Shown one piece after another: positions 1 to 7,311 of a stretch of 12,098 bases of DNA. This stretch comes from Bacteroidota bacterium. Its GTDB lineage: Bacteria > Bacteroidota > Bacteroidia > Chitinophagales > Chitinophagaceae. The DNA lies in the NCBI GenBank assembly GCA_025361325.1, contig JANYAL010000095.1, positions 1-12,098 of the forward strand. Reading direction: 5' to 3'. Each line of letters begins with the position of its first letter. Positions within the stretch are counted from its first letter, which is position 1. The translations under genes and the position numbers were made by a program. Below the pieces are notes generated by a model. The model did no database searches. It was not told the DNA's origin and saw nothing but the letters and a program-made list of their open reading frames with translations.

Positions 1-21
1 TAATCAACACAGATGGTAGCA

Positions 22-60
22 CCCTGACCCCTCCCTGACCCAATCCTGACCCCTCCCAAT
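22..60. repeat. Period-11 C-rich tandem repeat (three units) with G-quadruplex pattern on the minus strand
   Basis: Three consecutive 11-bp units begin with CCTGACCC at 23, 34 and 45. Units 1 and 3 are identical (CCTGACCCCTC) and unit 2 ends in AAT. On the minus strand, positions 41 to 22 contain four G-runs of at least three bases separated by loops of 3, 1 and 3 bases, which fits the canonical G-quadruplex pattern. The element lies about 21-60 bp past the stop codon of the minus-strand T9SS gene, so it would sit in the 3' untranslated part of that transcript. The repeat is read directly from the sequence; folding and any role in termination or RNA stability are inference. No gene is seen in 1-80. 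Confidence 0.75.
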
Positions 61-80
61 CACCGGCAATCCAGAAACCC

Positions 81-2024
81 TTACCGGATGAGCAGCACAG
101 TTCCCTTCAGGGGGTCGAAGCCATTGTGGAGGTTGAGGATATAGGTATAGGCGCCGGCGGGCAGGTCCTTCCCCTTGAATTTCCCGTCCCAGGCTTTCAT
201 GGTGTTCTCTGATCGGAATACCAGTTCGCCGTAACGGTCAAACACCAATAGCTGAAAATTGGTATATGCTACGAGGGCGGGAATATTCCAGGTATCGTTC
301 AGCCCATCGCCGTTGGGGGTAAAGGCATTGGGGACGAAAACAGCACCAAGAACCCTGATGTGCATGGTATCGGATACAAGGCCGCAGGCGTTTAAGGCGG
401 TTGCCGTAAGTATATAGTCCATGTCGCCGGGCGGTGTCACCACCGGCCTAAGAACCTGTATATTGTCAATATAGAGTGGGGGAAACCAGGCAAAGGAACT
501 ATACTGTCCGGTAATGGCTCCATTGAGCTGAATACTATTGCCGGCCAGTATGGTCCGGTCGGGGCCGGCATCAACCAACGGCTTTTTGATAATATTCACC
601 CGGGTAAAGGCAGAATCCCTGCACCCGAAGGGGTTGCCCGCATAAAAAAGATAGAGCGTGGTATCGGCAGGAGTGGCTACCGGGTTTAAGATCGTTGAAG
701 CGGAGAGACCCGTTGAAGGCACCCATAACCAGTTGCTGCCCCCATTGCCGGAAAGGGTAACACTGCTACCGGCACAAATCGTGGTGTCGGAGAAAGCGGT
801 GGAAGCCGTGGGGGAAGGATTGACGGTCACAAACGTGGAATCCATGGCCTGGCAACCGGCAGCATTGGTTACCAGTACATAATAGGTGCCGGAATCAACG
901 AACTGTATATTGGTCTTTACCGGGTTTGCAATAGCAGAATTGAACGCATTGGGGCCCGTCCAGGAGTACTGGCTGCCGCCTGAGGCATTCAGGTGCAGGG
1001 AGGCTCTTGTACAGGCGGGGCCGTTATTGGTTGCCGAAGTAACAGGAGGGGCATTGATGATGATACTGATGGTATCCGATATCACCCTGCACTGCAGCGA
1101 GTTGATATTGCCCTGTTCGGTAACGGCCACACGGAATTTATAGGAGCCCGGGGGCGTGGACACAGGAAAGGTGGTGGTAAAGTTGCTGGTTGTGTCGCCG
1201 GCAAGATCGTTCCACCCCCCGTTATTGAAATTCTGCTGCCACTGATAAGCAGGGTTGTTGAACCCTGCCGATAAGCTGGCGTTAAGCTGGAAGGTCTGGG
1301 CCGCACCCGCACAATAGGAAACGCTGTTTGAGGGGTACCCTGTAATGGAAGGGGTGATCTGCGGGCCGCAGGGCCTGAACGTGATATCATCGAGGGCCAG
1401 ATCGTTGCCACAGCCCCCGGGGGCATTGTTGATGATACGGAGCACAATATCGGCAACGCCGGGCGGTGTAATGAAAAAGAACCCGTACTGCTTCCAGGTA
1501 GGTACATTTGAAACCGGTATGCTGTTGGTGTTGTAGGATTGCAGGATGGTGCCGTCCGTTTTCTCTATCCGGAAAGTGAGATCGGGCAGTATCGGAGTTC
1601 CTCCGCAGGCTGTGGTATTAAGGACGTTGATGACCCAGGCGGCAAATTCAAAAGTAGTACTGGCACAAAGATTATGTACCGTATCCAGGTAAAAGGCGCT
1701 GGGCTGTATGGAGGCATTCACCAGCATGAAATAACCTCCGGGGTCGCCGGTATGGTCGCTCGTAATGTTAAACCAGGTGTTCCCGAAGCAATTGAGGGTG
1801 TTGTTCCGTACGGTATAGAAGCCGTCAACGGGGCAGTCGGTGGTCACATACTGGTAATTAGTGGTGGCCGCAGCAAGTGGGGGGCCGGGATTGGTACCTG
1901 CACCAAAACTGGTGTTCACGATGGGATCGCCCAGACTGCCCTGGCATAACTGGGCATGGCTTACCAGGTTGGAGAACAACAGCAATACAAAAAGGGGGAG
2001 ACAAGAACTCAACTGGAATTTCAA
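81..2024 (-). CDS. Secreted Ig-like repeat protein with T9SS type B C-terminal sorting domain
   Basis: This 647-residue protein begins with a signal peptide (charged KF, hydrophobic core at residues 9-21, likely cleavage after the A of SHAQ at about 24). Residues about 26-218 form a Cys-containing beta-rich module ending in 'ALDDITFRPC', of a carbohydrate-binding/jelly-roll-like type. Residues about 220-560 hold several Ig/PKD-like repeats with recurring 'CAG', 'GTYYV' and 'PVATPADTTLY' motifs. The last 85-88 residues carry 'FVPNAFTPNGDGLNDTW', 'VFDRYGELVF', 'WDGKFKGKDLPAGAYTY' and 'KGTVLLIR', the hallmark of the gliding-motility/CHU_C type B signal recognised by the type IX secretion system. 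The protein is therefore likely exported and attached to or released from the cell surface, with an adhesin-like or structural role (inference). The start is TTG at 2022-2024: the frame is closed upstream by a stop at 2067-2069 with no ATG between, and the next in-frame Met would remove the signal peptide. Confidence 0.93.
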   Translation of the reverse strand: MKFQLSSCLPLFVLLLFSNLVSHAQLCQGSLGDPIVNTSFGAGTNPGPPLAAATTNYQYVTTDCPVDGFYTVRNNTLNCFGNTWFNITSDHTGDPGGYFMLVNASIQPSAFYLDTVHNLCASTTFEFAAWVINVLNTTACGGTPILPDLTFRIEKTDGTILQSYNTNSIPVSNVPTWKQYGFFFITPPGVADIVLRIINNAPGGCGNDLALDDITFRPCGPQITPSITGYPSNSVSYCAGAAQTFQLNASLSAGFNNPAYQWQQNFNNGGWNDLAGDTTSNFTTTFPVSTPPGSYKFRVAVTEQGNINSLQCRVISDTISIIINAPPVTSATNNGPACTRASLHLNASGGSQYSWTGPNAFNSAIANPVKTNIQFVDSGTYYVLVTNAAGCQAMDSTFVTVNPSPTASTAFSDTTICAGSSVTLSGNGGSNWLWVPSTGLSASTILNPVATPADTTLYLFYAGNPFGCRDSAFTRVNIIKKPLVDAGPDRTILAGNSIQLNGAITGQYSSFAWFPPLYIDNIQVLRPVVTPPGDMDYILTATALNACGLVSDTMHIRVLGAVFVPNAFTPNGDGLNDTWNIPALVAYTNFQLLVFDRYGELVFRSENTMKAWDGKFKGKDLPAGAYTYILNLHNGFDPLKGTVLLIR

Positions 2025-2073
2025 GCCATAATATTTGAGTGAAGTTACAAAGAGATGGCTGACTTCTCAGTCT

Positions 2074-2673
2074 TCATTTGCCTTTTCGCGGCTTAGTGAC
2101 CAGGCTCCCGGCCTTGGTTTCTTCGTTGGGCTCAGCGGCGGGTATCTTTGCTTTCAACATCCCGTTCGATGCCAGGGAACCGGCCAGGTTGATGGTTTGA
2201 TAGATGGCGAATGTTACATGCTTAAGTATCTTGGTGAAATTATCAAGCCGGTTCAGGTTCATTTCATTGGAAGTGATGACGTCCGACAATTGGGATGTAT
2301 GTACTTTCAGCTGCTGCAACAGGATACTGTCGGATCGGTTACGGATATCCGATTGAATATGATCAAGGTTACCGTCGGCCTGGTTGAAGAAATACCGCTC
2401 TCTTGAACTCCTGCAGCTTTGGATGGAATCAGGTATACTGTTCCGGATCTCTTTGATGGCATCATACTGTGCCCACAGGGCCTGTTGAACAGCCTGTTCA
2501 TTTCCCATGGTGATCCCCTTGGTATCGGACTTTGATCTCGTCATGGAGTTATCAGTGGCCACCGTACTGCTGTCCCTGGTCTTTAAATCGCTTTCCCTTG
2601 CCCGGTCATTGCTGTTATTGCAGCTGAGGAGTAAAAAAGGGCTAAGCACTACATACAAAATGAACTTTTTCAT
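2074..2673 (-). CDS. Probable lipoprotein, helical, unknown function
   Basis: A 199-residue protein with a lipoprotein signal: KK, then a hydrophobic stretch, then L-L-S-C with the lipidated Cys at residue 18, followed by an Asn/Ser/Asp-rich linker to about residue 55. The rest (about 58-175) is strongly helical with alternating polar and hydrophobic residues and no recognisable catalytic motif; the tail is Lys-rich (RKGK). It begins 6 bp after the stop of the upstream minus-strand gene (2680-3666), so the two are very probably co-transcribed and may act together in the envelope. The ATG at 2671-2673 places the lipobox at a normal distance. I do not recognise the family; the lipoprotein call is well supported but the function is unknown. 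Confidence 0.85.
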   Translation of the reverse strand: MKKFILYVVLSPFLLLSCNNSNDRARESDLKTRDSSTVATDNSMTRSKSDTKGITMGNEQAVQQALWAQYDAIKEIRNSIPDSIQSCRSSRERYFFNQADGNLDHIQSDIRNRSDSILLQQLKVHTSQLSDVITSNEMNLNRLDNFTKILKHVTFAIYQTINLAGSLASNGMLKAKIPAAEPNEETKAGSLVTKPRKGK

Positions 2674-2679
2674 GGATTG

Positions 2680-3666
2680 TTATTTTTCGGAATTATTGAT
2701 TGGTCTTGAATCCCGTATACGTTTCATCTCATCGCCATATTGTTCATAGGCATCCCGGATATTGCCGAAACAGGTGTACAAGGTACCCATCTCGGGTACC
2801 ATTTCCTTAAGCGTGACTTTTGCTACCAGAGACCGTTGCAGGGCGGTATAGACCTCTTTCAGCCTTTGCATGCTTTCTTTCTGGTTAACAGAAAGCTGTT
2901 TTATGATCTTCACCTTTGCCTGCCAGCTCTGGTACAGGGGTACCAGCCTGTCCTGGTACAACAACAGGTTATTACCGGACTGGTTATCGTTCTTGATGTT
3001 GTTGACATAGGTGCTGAAGGCATGGTCCGTCTCCTCCTTCAGGTTCCTGCACAGCAGTTCGATCTCCCTGGAGTGCTCGTCTATATAAAAATCGCAGATG
3101 GCCGTAAAAGAAGGCCCTGCTTCATTCAGCAACTGTATCAGGTATTTACGCTGCATATACTGGATGGATCGCATGCCTATCTCCTGCACCATGCTTCCAA
3201 CAAGACCCCCCAGGGACAAGGGTAATTTGCTGGAAGGGAATAGCGTATTGCATTTTTTGGTGAGCAGTTGAAAAGAGGTTACAAATTCGTCTTTCTCTTT
3301 TACAAAATTATCGCGGTAAACAGGGTCGGTCATGGCCATCAGGAGTGCTGCGAATTTTTTCAGTATCTCGTACTGCACCCTGAAGGCATGGATCTTGGCG
3401 TCATCCATTGCAATATCATCTTCTTTCAGTTCCAGGTCATTGATGGCATCGGTTACTTTAGGTGCATCCATGAACTGCGATGCGCTGTTGAGGATCTTGT
3501 ACTGGTGGTTCAACTCATAGTACCGGGTATAGATATCCCCGGGCACATCTGCCACTTTTATGGCCATATGCGCAAATTCTGCCAGGTGCTCCTGCTGGGA
3601 GTTGCGAATTACTTTACAGCCGGGAGCGACAGATATTACCAGCATACTGATCCAGAAATACTTCAT
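2680..3666 (-). CDS. Predicted exported or lipid-anchored helical protein, unknown function
   Basis: A 328-residue protein with a short hydrophobic N-terminus and Cys at residue 17 within V-A-P-G-C. The Ala at -3 and Gly at -1 resemble a lipobox, but the Pro at -2 is unusual, so lipidation is likely rather than certain. The remainder is almost entirely alpha-helical with long amphipathic stretches (for example about 90-140, 155-235 and 245-320) and four further cysteines in the mature part. A Gly-rich break (SLGGLVGS) near residue 152 separates two helical halves. I see no enzyme motif and do not recognise the family. It is the first gene of a tight pair with 2074-2673, another helical lipoprotein, which suggests a shared envelope role. 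ATG start at 3664-3666. Confidence 0.82.
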   Translation of the reverse strand: MKYFWISMLVISVAPGCKVIRNSQQEHLAEFAHMAIKVADVPGDIYTRYYELNHQYKILNSASQFMDAPKVTDAINDLELKEDDIAMDDAKIHAFRVQYEILKKFAALLMAMTDPVYRDNFVKEKDEFVTSFQLLTKKCNTLFPSSKLPLSLGGLVGSMVQEIGMRSIQYMQRKYLIQLLNEAGPSFTAICDFYIDEHSREIELLCRNLKEETDHAFSTYVNNIKNDNQSGNNLLLYQDRLVPLYQSWQAKVKIIKQLSVNQKESMQRLKEVYTALQRSLVAKVTLKEMVPEMGTLYTCFGNIRDAYEQYGDEMKRIRDSRPINNSEK

Positions 3667-3762
3667 CTGATAAGGTATTAATTGTTGAGATACGGATAGT
3701 TGATCACAACCTGCCCGTTCTGCTGTCCGGTATTTGTGTTCCTGCTTTTTTGTGTGACAGGA

Positions 3763-4434
3763 TCACTTATTCCCCTGCATCTTCTTCATACCCTGCTGCA
3801 TCATGTCCTCCCAGTTGTCATCGAAGCTGAGGTTGGTGAAGCTACACTTGTCGAGCTTTATCTCTTTGGGATGATTCTTCGTCTTGTCCATCAGCATCAG
3901 CTCCATGGCAGGGATCACAAGTCCCTCAGAATATCCGCTGATGCTCCAGCGGTGGCCGCCCATATTATTGCTGCCCAGGTCCCTGCATTCGGTGATATTC
4001 ACTTTGTAATCTGTCATTTTGGGTTTACCGCCCAGTATGCCGCCGTACATTTCATTATGTGGACTTTCGCCGCGACGGAAGCTCATCCCTACAACGGGAT
4101 AGGTACCTGTTTTAAGTGCCAGCAGGAAATTGAGGACCATGGATTCCTTATTCGTACCACCCGGTGCAGTTAGGATACACAGGTAATCTTCGCCCGGTTG
4201 TAGTTTGTCTTTGTCCTTCGTTACCAGCAATGACCCGCCCAGTTTGATCTCTTTGCCCTCTACCGTTACCGTGGTTCCGGATTGAGGAGCTGTAACTGTT
4301 GCCGGGTTGGTATTTACAACCGCTTGTTTGTTAGCAGCGGAGCTGTCATTCGTTGATTTTCCGGTATCGCTGCCTGAATTATTGCAGGATACTGCTATAA
4401 AGAGCAGGGAAAAAAAGAAGAGGTTTGTTTTCAT
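3763..4434 (-). CDS. Lipoprotein of unknown function
   Basis: Starting at the ATG at 4432-4434, this is a 223-residue lipoprotein: KTN, hydrophobic core FFFSLLFIAV, then V-S-C with the lipidated Cys at 17, followed by an Asn/Ser/Thr/Asp-rich linker to about residue 55. The mature domain is predicted mixed beta, with 'TVTVEGKEIKLGGSL', 'GEDYLCILTAP', 'GTYPVVGMSFRR' and 'HRWSISGYSEGLVIPAMELML', and ends in a Met/Lys-rich helix. The open frame continues upstream to a TTG at 4494, but that would bury the signal sequence behind 20 residues, so the ATG is preferred. It lies 96 bp upstream of the two-gene helical cluster on the same strand, and its start faces the dipeptidase gene across a 137-bp divergent region. 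I do not recognise the family. Confidence 0.85.
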   Translation of the reverse strand: MKTNLFFFSLLFIAVSCNNSGSDTGKSTNDSSAANKQAVVNTNPATVTAPQSGTTVTVEGKEIKLGGSLLVTKDKDKLQPGEDYLCILTAPGGTNKESMVLNFLLALKTGTYPVVGMSFRRGESPHNEMYGGILGGKPKMTDYKVNITECRDLGSNNMGGHRWSISGYSEGLVIPAMELMLMDKTKNHPKEIKLDKCSFTNLSFDDNWEDMMQQGMKKMQGNK

Positions 4435-4571
4435 GTTAACTGTAATAATGTGATACTGTGCGTAATCGTGCAGAAAATTAATGAAATTATTCAAGACTGC
4501 CCCACTTTACAATAAATTTTTGGTGCCCGTATATTTTTTACTAACTTATCCATTCATATACCCCTTTAATA
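4435..4571. promoter_or_regulatory. Divergent intergenic region, presumed to hold two promoters
   Basis: These 137 bp separate the minus-strand lipoprotein (start 4434) from the plus-strand dipeptidase (start 4572), so promoters for both directions are expected here. The sequence is AT-rich. For the plus strand, TATATTTT at 4530-4537 with TTTA at 4506-4509 (20-bp spacing) is a partial match to the Bacteroidota TTTG / TAnnTTTG promoter. No clear match was found for the minus strand and no Shine-Dalgarno sequence is obvious for either gene. The divergent layout is certain; the specific promoter boxes are weak. Confidence 0.4.
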
Positions 4572-5783
4572 ATGAAAATATGTGTTCTGATCTGCAGCCT
4601 GTTCTTCCTTTTGGGCAACAACATGCATGCCCAGGATTACAAAACACTCCACTTCGGCTCTATACTGGTAGATACCCATAATGACATACCCAGCAAGGCC
4701 ATAGAAAGGGGGTTGAGTTTTGACGCCGACCTCCGTAATAAAACACATTCCGACCTGCGGCGCATGAAGGAAGGAGGTGTTGATGTGCAGCTCTTCTCCA
4801 TCTGGTGCGATGGCAACCAGCCCCATCCTTTTGCCTGGGCCAACCGGGAGATGGATACAGTGCTTGCCTGGACCACCAGGAACCCCAGAGACATGGTGCA
4901 AACCTTTACCACGAAAGAGATTTATAGAGCAGTAAAAGATAAAAAACTGGCTGTGATGTTCGGCGTGGAAGGAGGCCACATGATCGAGAACGACCTGAAC
5001 AAACTGGATGCACTGTATAAGAAAGGCGCCAAATATATGACGCTTACCTGGAACAATAGCACCGATTGGGCCAGTTCTGCACTGGATGAAAGTACGGCCC
5101 CCTCTACATCTCCCCCCAAGGGGGAGACTTTACCCGACTCGACAAGAAAGAAGGGTTTAACTGAATTCGGGAAGCAGGTGGTGAAAAGGATGAATGAACT
5201 GGGCATGCTGGTGGACCTGAGTCATGTGGGCGAACAAACCTTTTGGGATGCCATTCATACCACCACGAAACCGGTGCTGGTATCGCACAGCTGCGTATAC
5301 AGCATTTGCCCGCATCGCAGGAACCTGAAAGACGACCAGATCAGGGCAGTAGGTAAGAACGGCGGGGTCATACACCTTAATTTTTACAGTGGTTTCCTGG
5401 ACAGTGCTTTCGAAAGAAGGAGCGATGCCTTTACGGCTAAGCATAAGCCCGAGATGGACTCCCTGCTGAAGATAAACCCCGAGCCCTATTTTATGAATGA
5501 ATATCTCTTTGAAAAATATCCGGAAGAAGTAAAAGCGCTGCGGCCGCCATTGTCGGTTATATTCGATCACCTGGATTATATTGTTCGAATGATCGGGGTG
5601 GACCATGTAGGCCTGGGCAGTGATTTCGATGGCGTGAACTCCCTCCCCCAGGAGCTGGATGACGTAACGAAGTTCCCGCTCATCACCAAAGGATTATTGG
5701 AAAGAGGATATAGCAGGAAGGATATCCGCAAGATACTGGGTGGTAATTTTTTAAGGCTGTACGAGGCCAACCAGCCTAAATAA
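4572..5783 (+). CDS. Exported membrane dipeptidase, peptidase family M19
   Basis: A 403-residue zinc dipeptidase of the renal dipeptidase (M19) family, which hydrolyses dipeptides, in many members including those with D-amino acids. A signal peptide covers residues 1-20 (cleavage before QDYK), so it acts in the periplasm or at the envelope. The expected metal and catalytic residues are all visible: H36 and D38 in VDTHND, E133 in GVEGGH, H218 in DLSHVG, H239 in VSHSC and D351 in GLGSDFDG; 'HRRN' near 248-251 fits the substrate-binding Arg region. Length is typical for the family apart from a low-complexity Pro/Ser/Thr/Lys stretch at about residues 175-194, encoded partly by a GC-rich perfect palindrome and looking like an in-frame insertion between 'DWASSALDES' and 'KKGLTEFGKQVV'. 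The insert leaves all ligands intact, so the enzyme is probably active. It is probably monocistronic, with 163 bp to the next gene. Confidence 0.95.
   Translation: MKICVLICSLFFLLGNNMHAQDYKTLHFGSILVDTHNDIPSKAIERGLSFDADLRNKTHSDLRRMKEGGVDVQLFSIWCDGNQPHPFAWANREMDTVLAWTTRNPRDMVQTFTTKEIYRAVKDKKLAVMFGVEGGHMIENDLNKLDALYKKGAKYMTLTWNNSTDWASSALDESTAPSTSPPKGETLPDSTRKKGLTEFGKQVVKRMNELGMLVDLSHVGEQTFWDAIHTTTKPVLVSHSCVYSICPHRRNLKDDQIRAVGKNGGVIHLNFYSGFLDSAFERRSDAFTAKHKPEMDSLLKINPEPYFMNEYLFEKYPEEVKALRPPLSVIFDHLDYIVRMIGVDHVGLGSDFDGVNSLPQELDDVTKFPLITKGLLERGYSRKDIRKILGGNFLRLYEANQPK
5101..5142. repeat. GC-rich palindromic element within the dipeptidase gene
   Basis: TCTCCCCC at 5109-5116 and GGGGGAGA at 5120-5127 form a perfect 8-bp inverted repeat with a 3-base loop (CAA). 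It encodes the Pro/Ser/Lys/Gly part of a low-complexity segment in the M19 protein. The composition and symmetry resemble the small palindromic intergenic repeats of Bacteroidota genomes (from memory, not searched). The inverted repeat is certain; the outer limits given here and its identity as a mobile or dispersed repeat are inference. Confidence 0.5.
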
Positions 5784-5841
5784 TTCCATGAACTGTTACA
5801 AACCAGGAATAAAAATTCTAGATGGGTAGCATTACTGAAAC

Positions 5842-5872
5842 CTTGTTGAACAGCCTTTGTTCTTCATCTTTG
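5842..5872 (+). promoter_or_regulatory. Candidate Bacteroidota-type promoter for the DUF1624 gene
   Basis: CTTG at 5842-5845 and CATCTTTG at 5865-5872, separated by 19 bp, each differ by one base from the Bacteroidota consensus TTTG-N19-TAnnTTTG. A start a few bases downstream would give a leader of roughly 65-70 nt before the ATG at 5947. Position and spacing fit, but such short motifs occur by chance. Confidence 0.28.
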
Positions 5873-5887
5873 TTTCTACATGCCCCC

Positions 5888-5904
5888 TTCAGTGAATCAC
5901 TGAA
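5888..5904. promoter_or_regulatory. Perfect inverted repeat, possible operator
   Basis: TTCAGTG (5888-5894) and CACTGAA (5898-5904) form a 7-bp perfect inverted repeat around AAT, 43-59 bp upstream of the DUF1624 start and just past the candidate promoter. It could be a binding site for a dimeric regulator or a small leader hairpin. Nothing nearby encodes a DNA-binding protein, so the role is open. Confidence 0.3.
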
Positions 5905-5946
5905 CTCCTGGTTGAATATTTTACTTAATGGCATCAAACTTTAACA

Positions 5947-7134
5947 ATGGATAAGCTGTCAGAAAATAGAACCCGCATTCGTTCCATCGACCTGCTCCGC
6001 GGGCTGGTCATGATCATCATGGCGCTTGACCATACCCGTGACTTCACCCATATCGATGGTATGAGTGGCAACCCGCTTGATTTTGCCACCACCACACCCC
6101 TGCTTTTCATGACCCGGTGGATCACTCATTTTTGTGCCCCGGTATTCGTATTCCTGGCCGGTACATCGGCCTACCTGATGGGTTTACGGAAGACAAAAGC
6201 CGAGCTCAGCAGGTTCTTAATTACCAGGGGGATCTGGCTTGTATTCGTAGAAGTGGTGATCATTAACCTCGTCTTCTCCTTTGATATTCATTACGGATTC
6301 ATCGGGCTTCAGACCATCTGGTCCATCGGCATCAGCATGATTATACTGGGGCTGGCCATCAGGCTGCCTTTTGCCGCCCTGCTCACATTGGGCCTGGTGA
6401 TTGTATTTGGCCATAACCTGCTCGATCTTTATGAAAAAGGCCATACCGGTCCTTTCCCTGTATGGTACAGTTTCCTGCATGCCGGCGGCTTTTTCAGGCT
6501 ATGGGATAACCACTATCTCGGCATCATGTACCCCTTCCTTTCCTGGTCGGGACTGATGATGACGGGCTACTGTTTCGGAAAGATCATGGACAACAACGAT
6601 GAAGTGAAAAGAAAACAAACATTACTGAAACTGGGAGCAGGTATTGTGTTGCTGTTCATCGCCCTGCGGGCTATCAATGTGTATGGAGATCCCGATCCCT
6701 GGTCTTCCCAAAAGGATACTTTGTTCACGGTATTCTCCTTCATCAATACCCATAAATACCCACCTTCCCTTTTATACATGTGCATGACCATTGGCCCCGC
6801 TATCCTGTTTATGGCCATTGCGGGGAACAAACAGAACCGGCTCACGAGGATCATCAGTGTATACGGCCGCGTTCCTTTCTTTTATTATGTCCTCCACTTC
6901 TTCCTGATCCACCTGGTGAGTGCGGCATTGTTCCTCAGCCGGGGCCACAGTATAGCAGAAGGTTTTCACAACACCGGTGGCGGTCCTAATTTTATTATTC
7001 AGGGCGAAGGCTATGGCCTCAGGGTAGTATACCTGGTATGGATTGGTGTGGTAGTGGCCCTGTACCCGCTATGCAAGTGGTACGATAACTATAAAACAAA
7101 TCATAAGGAGAAATGGTGGCTGAGTTATTTGTAA
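5947..7134 (+). CDS. DUF1624 / heparan-alpha-glucosaminide N-acetyltransferase-like membrane protein
   Basis: A 395-residue polytopic inner-membrane protein. The N-terminus carries 'RIRSIDLLRGLVMIIMALDH' at residues 10-29, matching the D-x-x-R-G...M...D-H signature of the DUF1624/HGSNAT (YeiB-like) acyltransferase superfamily, followed by 'ITHFCAPVFVFLAGTSAYL' with a conserved His at 61. About ten hydrophobic segments are visible (near 14-28, 62-80, 95-112, 118-136, 140-158, 191-211, 229-243, 275-293, 309-331, 357-376). By family, it may transfer an acyl group across the membrane to a glycan, but the bacterial substrate is not established and cannot be told from the sequence. The start is ATG at 5947, placing the first motif right at the N-terminus as usual. 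It is followed by a gene relic rather than by a close downstream partner, so it may be transcribed alone. Confidence 0.88.
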   Translation: MDKLSENRTRIRSIDLLRGLVMIIMALDHTRDFTHIDGMSGNPLDFATTTPLLFMTRWITHFCAPVFVFLAGTSAYLMGLRKTKAELSRFLITRGIWLVFVEVVIINLVFSFDIHYGFIGLQTIWSIGISMIILGLAIRLPFAALLTLGLVIVFGHNLLDLYEKGHTGPFPVWYSFLHAGGFFRLWDNHYLGIMYPFLSWSGLMMTGYCFGKIMDNNDEVKRKQTLLKLGAGIVLLFIALRAINVYGDPDPWSSQKDTLFTVFSFINTHKYPPSLLYMCMTIGPAILFMAIAGNKQNRLTRIISVYGRVPFFYYVLHFFLIHLVSAALFLSRGHSIAEGFHNTGGGPNFIIQGEGYGLRVVYLVWIGVVVALYPLCKWYDNYKTNHKEKWWLSYL

Positions 7135-7161
7135 TTAAACGAACAAGCATGACCAGACAAA

Positions 7162-7311
7162 CTGCACCACAAAAAAGGGAAGAACTACCTCTTTGAGTTC
7201 TTCATGTTTTTCCTTGCGGTGACTCAGGGCTTCTTCGTGGATAACAAGAGGGTGCCCAATGAGGCCTTGAACCAGATAACATGGATCAAAAGAGAATACG
7301 GTCTAAAATGA
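7162..7311 (+). pseudogene. Relic of a paralogue of the adjacent single-pass membrane protein gene
   Basis: Read from 7162, this stretch encodes LHHKKGKNYLFEFFMFFLAV followed by TQGFFVDNKR, plainly homologous to the 'HELHKAPGHGWKHYFFEF...FLAVTLGFFVEN' segment of the following gene. At DNA level 7192-7251 matches 7527-7586 at 48 of 60 positions by my count. The frame is preceded by a stop at 7150-7152 and has no ATG at a sensible place; an ATG at 7149 lies in another frame and would need a one-base shift to reach it. After about 30 codons the homology ends, and the frame stops at 7309-7311. The best reading is a truncated, frameshifted remnant left by a tandem duplication. Its 3' part overlaps the start region of the next gene. 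Confidence 0.72.

Noticed and set aside
658..1949. Several plus-strand and alternative-frame open frames of 60-140 codons opposite the T9SS gene
   Set aside because: They lie entirely within the well-supported 647-residue secreted protein, have no recognisable motifs and reflect its GC-rich repetitive codons.
2740..3681. Plus-strand open frames of up to 161 codons opposite the helical lipoprotein
   Set aside because: They are antisense shadows of a gene with a signal sequence and a close operon partner; their translations show no domain or plausible start context.
4435..4494. Upstream TTG start extending the 3763-4434 lipoprotein by 20 residues
   Set aside because: It would place a polar segment in front of the lipoprotein signal; the ATG at 4434 puts the lipidated Cys at residue 17 as expected.
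5109..5127. The GC-rich hairpin in the dipeptidase gene as an intrinsic terminator
   Set aside because: It lacks a following T-tract (CTTTACCC follows) and lies inside an intact coding frame that continues through all catalytic motifs.
5801..5913. AACCAGGA (5801-5808) and TCCTGGTT (5906-5913) as a long-range inverted repeat flanking the DUF1624 promoter region
   Set aside because: Eight-base arms about 97 bp apart are plausible by chance, and no mobile-element features lie between them.
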